Source: Bin52 sp965243345 (GTDB lineage: Bacteria > Pseudomonadota > Alphaproteobacteria > Thalassobaculales > Thalassobaculaceae). From it: a DNA stretch of 64,000 bases. Below, in pieces: positions 1 through 7,600 of the stretch. How positions within the stretch are numbered: the stretch's first letter is position 1; each line of letters starts with the position of its first letter. Location: NCBI GenBank assembly GCA_965243345.1, contig CBDEUR010000003.1, positions 2,852,001 through 2,916,000 on the forward strand. Direction: 5' to 3'. The notes below the pieces were generated by a model. It had not been told where the DNA came from and did no database searches. It saw only the letters and a program-made list of their open reading frames with translations. Position numbers and translations under genes: made by a program.

Positions 1-2
1 GG

Positions 3-650
3 TCGGCCGACAGTCTCGGCCGCAGCGAGGTCGAGGAGATATCCGAGGGCTATTCCTACGGCGCCAACACCATCCGAGATGGCGTCTCGCTGACGCCGCG
101 CCGCGAGCTCAGGGCGCTGGCGCTGCCGTCCGAGATCATGCGGCTGGAGAACCTCTCGGGCTATCTCAAGTTCCCCGGCCCCTTCCCGGTCGCCTCCATC
201 AAGCTGAAATACGTCTCCCGGCCGAAGGCGGCCGAGCGGTTCATGCCCCGCGAGGAAGGGCCGGGGCCGACAGATGATGCCGACGGTGCGGTGGAGGAAA
301 CGGATGCGGTTCCGGTGGGCGACGGCGGGCTTGCGATCCCGGATCCGGACGGCAAGACGGATGCCTCTCGAAACCCCGCGCCGCCGTCGGGTAGCCGCGC
401 CGACGATTCCCGTCATGTGCAGGGCGAGCTGCCGCTGCTGCCGGAGATGTCCGGCAAGGCGGCGGGCGGGCAGGCCGGGGCGGACGACCCGGCCGGAGGA
501 GCGGGCACGGCGGAAACCTCTGCAAGCGAGGACGGCAAGCCGGAGGTCGAAACCGGCCACGGGCCGAAACGTCCGGTGTCCGCGGCGCGGAAACCGACCG
601 CGCGGCCGCGTGTCGGCCCGCCTGTCGCCGACCGACCGGACTGGGGCTGA
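3..650 (+). CDS. traD: TraD/VirD4-type conjugative coupling protein, C-terminal part (5' end outside window)
   Basis: Partial gene: 215 codons of open frame run from the window edge to the TGA at 648-650. The segment SLGRSEVEEISEGYSYGANT and the later LSGYLKFPGPFPVASIKLKY resemble the carboxy end of coupling ATPases encoded beside MobF relaxases in alphaproteobacterial plasmids. Such proteins sit in the inner membrane and pass the relaxosome to the type IV secretion channel. The motor domain with its Walker motifs lies before the window, so identity rests on the tail and on the next gene, which starts one base after the stop. The last ~85 residues are a disordered Pro/Gly/Asp-rich tail. Confidence 0.75.
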   Translation, partial: SADSLGRSEVEEISEGYSYGANTIRDGVSLTPRRELRALALPSEIMRLENLSGYLKFPGPFPVASIKLKYVSRPKAAERFMPREEGPGPTDDADGAVEETDAVPVGDGGLAIPDPDGKTDASRNPAPPSGSRADDSRHVQGELPLLPEMSGKAAGGQAGADDPAGGAGTAETSASEDGKPEVETGHGPKRPVSAARKPTARPRVGPPVADRPDWG

Positions 651-651
651 G

Positions 652-3600
652 ATGCTCTCGATCGGCGCACTGGCTTCGGCATCGCAGGGCGCGTCCTATT
701 ACGAGCGCGACGGCTATTATGCGAAGGACGATCCCGAGCACCGCGAGGCGAGCGCCTGGGCCGGCAAGGGCGCGGAAGAGCTCGGGCTGAAGGGGCCGGT
801 CGATCCCGACACCTTTCGCGCCGTCCTCGAAGGCAGGGTGCCGGACGGCTCGGGAAAGCAGCTCGGCAAGCGGGGCAAGGACGGCGAAATCCATCACCGC
901 CCCGGGCGCGACCTGACCTTCAGTGCGCCCAAGTCGGTCTCCATCGCCGCCCTGGTCGGCGGCGACGACCGCATCGTCGAGGCCCACGACCGGGCCGTCG
1001 CGGCGACGCTGGCCTGGGTCGAAAGGAACGCCGCCGAGACCCGTATGAAGGACCCCGGATCGGGTCCGGGGCAAGTCCCCGAGACCGGGCGAATGGCGCG
1101 GGTCGGCGGCCAGAAGATCGTCGCCGGAACCTTCCGTCACGACACCTCGCGCAACCTCGACCCCCAGCTCCACACCCATGCCGTGCTGGCCAACATGGTG
1201 CAGGGCGCGGACGGCAAGTGGCGGACCATGGCCAACGAGGGCCTCTACGCGAAGCAGAAGCTGATCGGCATGCTCTACCGCAACGAGCTCGCCGCCGGTC
1301 TTGCGAAGCTCGGCTACGGCATCGAGAAGAGCCACGCCGACGGCCGTTTTGAGATCGCCGGGGTGCCGCGCGAGGTGGTGACAGCCTTCTCGACGAGGCG
1401 GGCGGAGATCGAGGCGGCGATGGAGGCGCGCGGCCTCGGCGCCTCGGCCGACAATCCGCGCCTGGCCGAGCGGGCGGCGCTGATGACGCGGGCGGCCAAG
1501 CGGGACATCGACCGCCGGGAGTTGCGCGGCGTCTGGCGCCACCAGGCCGCCGATCTCGGCTTCGATGCCCGCGGGCTGGTCGCGGAAGCGGCGGAAAAGT
1601 CCGCCTCGCCGGAGCGGGAAGCGACGGCGGAACCGGCTCCCTCGCCGGGACGGGATGCACGACCCGCGCCACGGACGCCGCTGGAACCGGGGGTCGCGCC
1701 GCATGGTAGCGGCGGTTCGGGCAAGGCAACCGGCAGCAGGCGGCAGGCGGAACTGCCTCTCGACGGGCGCGATGCGGCCGTCGAAGCCGCGCCGCCGTCG
1801 CCCGCGTCGGAAGCGGTCGGCTGGGCGCTGGCGCACCTCTCGGAACGGGAAGCGGTGTTCGCCCGCGCCGACCTGCTCGCGGCCGCGCTTGCCCATGCGC
1901 CGGGCGCGGTCGCGATCGACGAGGCCGAGCGCGAGGTTGCCGCCGTGGAGAAGGCGGGAACGCTGCATGCCGTCGATATCCCCGGCGCGGAGGACTCGCT
2001 CGCCACCGAGCGCACCGTGGCCGAGGAGCGCGAGACCGTGGCGCTGATGCAGGCCGGCGAAGGTCGCGGCCGGGCGCCGATGCGCGGCTGGCAGGTGCAG
2101 GGTCATCTCAGCCGGGGACCGCTGACGGCCGGGCAGAAGGACGCGGTGAAGCTGATCCTGTCGGCGAGGGACCGCACGGTCGGCGTGCAGGGCTACGCCG
2201 GCACGGGAAAGACCACCATGCTGAACCGGGCGCGCGGTCTTGCCGAGAAGAAGGGCTGGCGCATGACGGGCCTCGCGCCCTCGGCCTCGGCGGCGGAGAC
2301 CCTGGCGACGGAGGCCGGCATCGCCACCGAGACCCTGCAGCGCTTCCTCGCCCGCAATGCCGGCGTGGCCGAGGGACGGCTCACCAGAAAGGGCGCGCGA
2401 GAAATGCGTGCAGCGTTCGCGAAGACCATCCTGGTGGTCGACGAGGGATCGCTCGCCTCCACCGTCCAGGCAAGGGACCTGCTGCGCATCGCCAACGAGC
2501 TGCGCATCCCCCGCGTGGTGCTGGTGGGCGACGCGAAGCAGCTCGACGCCGTCGATGCCGGCAAGCCGTTCGCCCAGCTCCAGGCCGCCGGCATGAAGAC
2601 CGCCACGATGGACGAGATCATGCGCCAGCGCGATCCGGCGCTGAAGGAGGCCGTCGAGGCGAGCCTCAGGGGCGACATCGCCCGCGCCTTCGAGAAGCTC
2701 GGAGAGAATGTCGCCGAGGCGAAGCCCGACAATCTCGCCGGCGCGGTTGCCGCGAGATGGCTCCGGCTCTCGAACGAGGGACGCGAAAACACCGGGGTGA
2801 TGGCGCCCTCGCACGAGCTTCGCCGGCAGATCAACGGCCATATCCGCGAGCGGCTCGCCCGTGAGGGCCGCCTCCACGGACCGGCGATGCAGTCCGAACG
2901 GCTGGTCTCGAAGGGCTACACCAATGCCGAGAAGGCGCTCGCCGGCAACTACAGCCCCGGCGACGTGGTGGCCTTCCACCGCCCCTACAAGCGGATCGGC
3001 GTCGAGAAGGGCGACGAGCGCCCCATCACGGGCATTGACCACCGTAACCGCGAGGTGCTGCTCGACGACGGCCACAGCGGAACCGTGCGCTGGCGCCCGT
3101 CCGAGATCGGCGGACGGCAGGGCGGCAGCGAGGTCTACCGGGTCGACGAGATCGAACTGAAAGCCGGCGACCGCATCCGCTGGACCCGCAACGACGCCGG
3201 CCTCGGACTGGTGAACTCCCGCACCGCCGAGGTGGCGGCGGTGAAGGGCGACCGCGTGACTTTCCGCCTGGAGGACGGCAAGACCCTCGAACTCGGCAGG
3301 GGCGACCCGCAGTTGCGCCATCTCGACCATGCCTGGGCATCCACCGTGCATGCCTTCCAGGGCCGCACGGTGGACAGGGTGATTGCTGCCATGGAGGCAC
3401 GGCACAAGCATCTCACCACGCAGAAGAGCTTCTATGTCGAGATATCCCGCGCCCGCGACCGGGCCGAGCTGGTCACCGACGACGCGAAGGCGCTGCGCGA
3501 ACAGCTCGAGGCGGTCACCGGCGAGCGCATCGCGGCGCTCGAGGCCATCGGCGATATGCCGCGCGCGGACGCCGGCCGGGCGGCGGAGGCCGGGCGTGAC

Positions 3601-3819
3601 GGCGAGCGCCATCGGGACCGCGAAACCGGTTCCGAAACCGGCGCGGCGCGGCAGCGGGAACGCGATGTCGGCGGGGCCTCGCCCGGAACGGCCCGGCAGC
3701 CGGAGCGCGGGGGCGTTGCGCCGTCGGCACGGGAACGCGGGGATGCGGACCCGGCGAAGCCGCGCGAGGCGCCGGTGCGCGAGCGCGGCGGCGGCAAGGG
3801 TATCGATCTCGGGCTGTGA
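652..3819 (+). CDS. traA: MobF-family conjugative relaxase/helicase TraA
   Basis: Product of 1055 residues. The start is the ATG one base after the traD stop, giving the typical MLSIGALASASQGASYYERD amino end; Tyr16/17 and Tyr22/23 are the candidate nicking tyrosines. The three-histidine metal site is visible as RHDTSRN followed by QLHTHAV near residues 160-176. A helicase half follows: Walker A GYAGTGKTT near 515, Walker B ILVVDEG near 593 and HAFQGRTVD near 900. Such enzymes nick oriT, stay covalently bound to the DNA and unwind it for transfer. The last ~90 residues are a charged, low-complexity tail. Residues about 134-144 contain an insert encoded by a palindrome (1053-1071). Confidence 0.95.
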   Translation: MLSIGALASASQGASYYERDGYYAKDDPEHREASAWAGKGAEELGLKGPVDPDTFRAVLEGRVPDGSGKQLGKRGKDGEIHHRPGRDLTFSAPKSVSIAALVGGDDRIVEAHDRAVAATLAWVERNAAETRMKDPGSGPGQVPETGRMARVGGQKIVAGTFRHDTSRNLDPQLHTHAVLANMVQGADGKWRTMANEGLYAKQKLIGMLYRNELAAGLAKLGYGIEKSHADGRFEIAGVPREVVTAFSTRRAEIEAAMEARGLGASADNPRLAERAALMTRAAKRDIDRRELRGVWRHQAADLGFDARGLVAEAAEKSASPEREATAEPAPSPGRDARPAPRTPLEPGVAPHGSGGSGKATGSRRQAELPLDGRDAAVEAAPPSPASEAVGWALAHLSEREAVFARADLLAAALAHAPGAVAIDEAEREVAAVEKAGTLHAVDIPGAEDSLATERTVAEERETVALMQAGEGRGRAPMRGWQVQGHLSRGPLTAGQKDAVKLILSARDRTVGVQGYAGTGKTTMLNRARGLAEKKGWRMTGLAPSASAAETLATEAGIATETLQRFLARNAGVAEGRLTRKGAREMRAAFAKTILVVDEGSLASTVQARDLLRIANELRIPRVVLVGDAKQLDAVDAGKPFAQLQAAGMKTATMDEIMRQRDPALKEAVEASLRGDIARAFEKLGENVAEAKPDNLAGAVAARWLRLSNEGRENTGVMAPSHELRRQINGHIRERLAREGRLHGPAMQSERLVSKGYTNAEKALAGNYSPGDVVAFHRPYKRIGVEKGDERPITGIDHRNREVLLDDGHSGTVRWRPSEIGGRQGGSEVYRVDEIELKAGDRIRWTRNDAGLGLVNSRTAEVAAVKGDRVTFRLEDGKTLELGRGDPQLRHLDHAWASTVHAFQGRTVDRVIAAMEARHKHLTTQKSFYVEISRARDRAELVTDDAKALREQLEAVTGERIAALEAIGDMPRADAGRAAEAGRDGERHRDRETGSETGAARQRERDVGGASPGTARQPERGGVAPSARERGDADPAKPREAPVRERGGGKGIDLGL
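1053..1071. repeat. REP-like palindrome inside traA
   Basis: CCCCGGA, a 5-base loop TCGGG, then TCCGGGG. The same inverted repeat occurs in non-coding DNA at 20487-20506, 31505-31524 and, shortened by one base pair, 33714-33730. Here it lies in frame in the relaxase gene and encodes DPGSGPGQ. Confidence 0.6.
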
Positions 3820-3828
3820 CGGCCGCGG

Positions 3829-4188
3829 TCACTCCTCGGGCAGTTCGCGCGGCACCAGCTCGCGCCAGCCGCCGGCCGCGAGCGCTTCCGCCTTGCGCGT
3901 CCAGCGCCGCATCTGCGAGCGCATCCACGGGCGGTCCTTCCAGTCCTCGGCGACCCGCTCCGCGCCCCACACCTCCACCGCTATGGGGCGCGGCTTCCTG
4001 CCCCGCCTGAGCCCGTCCATCACGATGGCGAGGTTGATCTCCTCCTGGCGCTGTTTCGCGGAGGAGGGGGCGGTCGGCCCGCCACCTGCCAGAAGTCGAG
4101 CAGCCGGCGCATGCTGTGCGGCATGCGCAGCCCGAAGCCGTGGCGCAGCTCGATGCCCGCGCCCGGCGGAAACGGCCCGGCGTCGCAC
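3829..4188 (-). CDS. DUF2285-type C-terminal half of a split regulator-like gene, copy 1
   Basis: Only the downstream part of this frame, from about 4070, looks like real protein: INLAIVMDGLRRGRKP, VWGAERVAEDWKDRPWMRSQ and KAEALAAGGWRELVP match the shape of the DUF2285 C-terminal helix-turn-helix-like region. The upstream part of the frame is only the shadow of the N-terminal half. The frame is -1 relative to that half (4020-4640), and the two meet at a C-rich stretch (about 4060-4075). Either this is a separate overlapping gene with an unclear start, or it is joined to the first half by frameshifting to give about 270 residues. The second copy has the same layout. The exact function is unknown; the family is often labelled transcriptional regulator. 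Confidence 0.6.
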   Translation of the reverse strand: MRRRAVSAGRGHRAAPRLRAAHAAQHAPAARLLAGGGPTAPSSAKQRQEEINLAIVMDGLRRGRKPRPIAVEVWGAERVAEDWKDRPWMRSQMRRWTRKAEALAAGGWRELVPRELPEE

Positions 4189-4640
4189 AGCAGGATCTGC
4201 AGCGCCGCCTCGCCGTGCTCGATCTTGAGCACCATGCCGCCGTCGAGCAGCCGCAACCCCTCCAGCGAGCCCCCGCCCGCGGCGACCACGCCGGCGAGCG
4301 GCTCGGCATCGGGCGAGACCGCCGCCTCCGGCATGCCGTCCTGCACCCAGAAGGGCGAGGCGGGGCCGCCCTCGCCGCGCGGGTCCTGCCAGGCCAGGAG
4401 GTCGAAGCGTGCCGCCTCCAGGTCTGCCCGGGTCTGCGCCCGTACCGGGAACTCCGTCCCCGGACCCGTTCCCACGTCCTGTCCTCCCGGCTCATCGGCC
4501 TGGCCCCGGCCGTTCCCTGGCGGCGGGCCGGCCTCCCCGGGATCCCGATCCGGGTCGCAGGCCTGCGCCCGCCACGCCGCCTCGTATTCCGGGACGTTGC
4601 GGAGGAACCGCCATGCCCGGACACCGTCGCCCCTTTCCAT
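4020..4640 (-). CDS. DUF6499-type N-terminal half of a split regulator-like gene, copy 1
   Basis: Product of 206 residues as read. The amino end GDGVRAWRFLRNVPEYEAAW is the short domain that opens DUF2285-type proteins. The middle ends in GIELRHGFGLRMPHSMRRLL, where the family normally runs straight on into DUF2285. Here the frame drifts into a low-quality tail (RPPPPPRNSARRR) and stops at 4020, while the rest of the family signature continues in the -1 frame. The start ATG is 26 bases after the stop of the autotransporter gene, so the two are probably co-transcribed. The product is presumably cytoplasmic; a regulatory role is inferred from family labels only. Confidence 0.65.
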   Translation of the reverse strand: MERGDGVRAWRFLRNVPEYEAAWRAQACDPDRDPGEAGPPPGNGRGQADEPGGQDVGTGPGTEFPVRAQTRADLEAARFDLLAWQDPRGEGGPASPFWVQDGMPEAAVSPDAEPLAGVVAAGGGSLEGLRLLDGGMVLKIEHGEAALQILLCDAGPFPPGAGIELRHGFGLRMPHSMRRLLDFWQVAGRPPPPPRNSARRRSTSPS

Positions 4641-4666
4641 GGGCTGAACCGACAGGTGCGCGCCGG

Positions 4667-7600
4667 TTACCAGCGCGCGGTCAGCTCGAACCCGATCGCG
4701 TGCTCCGCTTCGGCCGCATCGCTCTCCCGGCGCGTCGCCTTCAACCCGAACGACAGGTCCGGCGCGGTCGCCGCCTCCGGGGTCAACCGCCAGCCGAGGC
4801 TGTAGTCGCGCGCAGCCGTCGAGAGGCCGAACCCGACCTGGGGGCTGCCAGTGAAGCGGTCCCCGAACACCGGGAAGCCATATGCCGCCTCCATCGCCCA
4901 GCGCGACGCGGCCTCGCTGCCTGAGCGGTCCTCCAGCGGGTCGTTGGCGAACAGCGCGTCGAGACCGCCCTGGGCCTGCCCGCCGAAGTCCTGGCGCAGG
5001 CTGAAGGACGGCCCCCGCCGCGTCGCCGGAGCCGGATCGAAGCCCAGCGCCGCCGAGAAGCCCCGGTCCTTCAGATCGTCGTTCTCGTGCGCCAGCAGCG
5101 TGCGGCCCGAGAGGTCGAGCGAGAGACCGAGCGAAGGATCGACCCAGGCAATGCCGCCGCCCACCTCGACCCCGAAGCCGGTCTCGGCGTCGCCGCCGTC
5201 ATGGCGCGCGCCGATCTCAAGCTTCGGTATCAGGCTGCCACCATCGGCCAGCGCCATGCGGTAGCTGCCCTCCATGCCCAGCCTGAGCCGGGTCACGTCG
5301 GAGTCGGTCGCATTGAGTTCGCCGGTCTTGTCCGAGGAGGTCCGCGCCCACAGCGCGTCCGAGGTCAGCGCCAGGGCGGGACCGGAGCCTTCCTGCGGGG
5401 CTTCGAGCAGGTCGCCCCGCACGCCCGCCGCCGCCATGGTCCAGCTCGTGTCGGCTCTGTAGCTTTCCTCCATCGTCTTCAGCGTCACCTCGCCGGTGCC
5501 GTAGCCCGCAGCACCCCACAGCTTCAGCCGCTCCGAGGCTTGCCACGCCGCATAGGGGACCGCCGCCGTCAGCGAGGCCTCCACCTTGCCGTCGCCGGCG
5601 CGCACCGCGCCGTCGCACAGATCCGGCACTTCGCCGTCGACTTCGGGACAGGGATTGTCGCCGATGGCGGCGTACTTGCCGTCCGACGTGCTCTGGGTCA
5701 GCGCAAGGCCGACGAGCCACTTGCCCCTGGCATAGTCCGCGCCCAGCATGCCGGTGGTCACCGTGCCGTCGAGGGTGATGTCGGTGCCGTCTCCTCTTTC
5801 TGCACCGTCGAAGCTGCCCTGCGAGGCCCGGCCCCAGAAGGCGAGGCTGCCGCCTGAACCGTCCCTCTGTCCGGTCAGCGAGAAGCTCGACCCGAGCAGC
5901 GCGTCGCGCGCCGTCATCGTGCGGGATTCGCCCAGCCCGTGGCCGCCGCCGAAGCGGTCGGCCGCGCCGCCGGGGCCTGCCGGGGCGGACGCACCCGCGC
6001 CGAGGCCGCGTGCGATGTCCGCCATCGTTAGAACCGCCTCGCGATCCGCCGGCGTTGCGCCGGGCGTCGCGCCCGTTGCCGTCGCTCGGTCGGAAGCGGA
6101 CGGGTCGAAGGTCAGCGCCTGTCCGGCAACCGTGCCCTGCATGCCCGGTGTACGGTCCGCCGCCATGCGCCCCGCGATGCCCTCCAGCGCCTGCTCCGCC
6201 ACCGTGCGGCCGAAGCGCGCCAGATACGCCGCCGGAAGCGGGTCGGCGTTCTCGATGGTACCTGTCCCGACGCCGTCGGCGACCCCCGCCGTGCCCTGAT
6301 ACACGAACAGCACGCGCGCCTCGAAGGTCTCGCCCCCGTCGTCGTGGCTGTCGTCCTTGATCAGCACCGGGAAATACCCCACCGTCTTGCCGGCCTCGAT
6401 CCAGATCATCTTCGTGTAATACGGACCCCGGAAGTCCAGGCCGGCGCGCGCCGACACCGGGTCCGACTCCTCCGCGATCAGGCGCACCAGCACGTCGTGC
6501 TCCGCGGGCGCCGAGAGGCGCACGGGGAACTGCATCGTCTGGCCTTCCCTGGCCGTCGCGTCCCCGACCGAGACCAGGAGCGGCCCCGCCGCGTCGTTGT
6601 CGGCGATGGCGACCGAGGCCGCAGCGTTCGGCGACGCCGCCACCGTGTAGCCGTCGCCGGCATCGACCGTCGCCGTGACCGACCCGTCGGGCTCGTACGC
6701 CTCGTCGTCCGCCGTCGCCACGGTGAGCGTCGCCGAGGTCTCGCCGGCGAGGACGGTCACCGTCTTCTCGCCTTCGTCGGCCGCGGCCACGAAGTCGCTA
6801 TCCGCCTTCTCCGTGACGTTCAGCGTCACCGCAAGGTCGGCATCCGGCGCCCGGTTCGCCGTCACCGTGAAGACCGCATTCTGGCCCTCGGTGACGCCGG
6901 TTCCGCCCGAGACCGATATCTCGGGCGGCGGCAGGTCGTCGTCCGCGATGGCCACCGTCCCGGAGGAGGCGGAGCCCACCGTGTAGCCCGTGCCGGCGTC
7001 AACCGTCACCGTGACCGAGCCGTCCGGTTCGTCCGTGCCGTCGCCCAGGGTCGCAAGGGTCAGCGTGGCGCTGCCGGTCGTCGGGATGGTCACCGTCCGC
7101 TCGCCGGCCGCGACGCCGAACGCGCCGGTCGCAGCTATCGTCACGGTCACCTCCAGCGGCGCCGCCGGGGCCGGCGTCGCCGTCAGCGTGAAGCTGGCGC
7201 TGCCGCCCTCGGTCACGCCGGAGCCCGCCGCGATGGCGATCTCCGGCACCGGCGCCGGGTCGGTCGTCGTCGCCGGCTGCGTCGGTGCCGGGTCCTCGAT
7301 CGTCAGGACCCGCGGGTCCCGCGCATCGCCGTCGGACGGGCGCCAGGACGACCCGGCGATGGGCTGCCATTCCAGCGTGAGGCGCAGCGTGCCGGGCTCG
7401 CGCGAGGCCCATGCGACCTCGAAGCTGTCGCTGTCGACGGTCCCGATCCGAAGCGCGGTGAACCTGCCCTTGTCCCGCGCCTTGGAACCGCCGCCGAACT
7501 GGATCTTGCCCGATCCCGTCCAGGCGGCGGGCCGCGCGAGCGTCACGACGCCGTTCGACACCGGCCCCGCCACCGTGCCCGGCAGCGTGGCGCCGGTCTC

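Noticed and set aside
241..3612. Very long minus-strand open frame (>1,100 codons) opposite traA.
   Set aside because: It mirrors the relaxase codons and has Arg/Ala/Gly-rich, non-family sequence; the plus strand has clear relaxase and helicase motifs.
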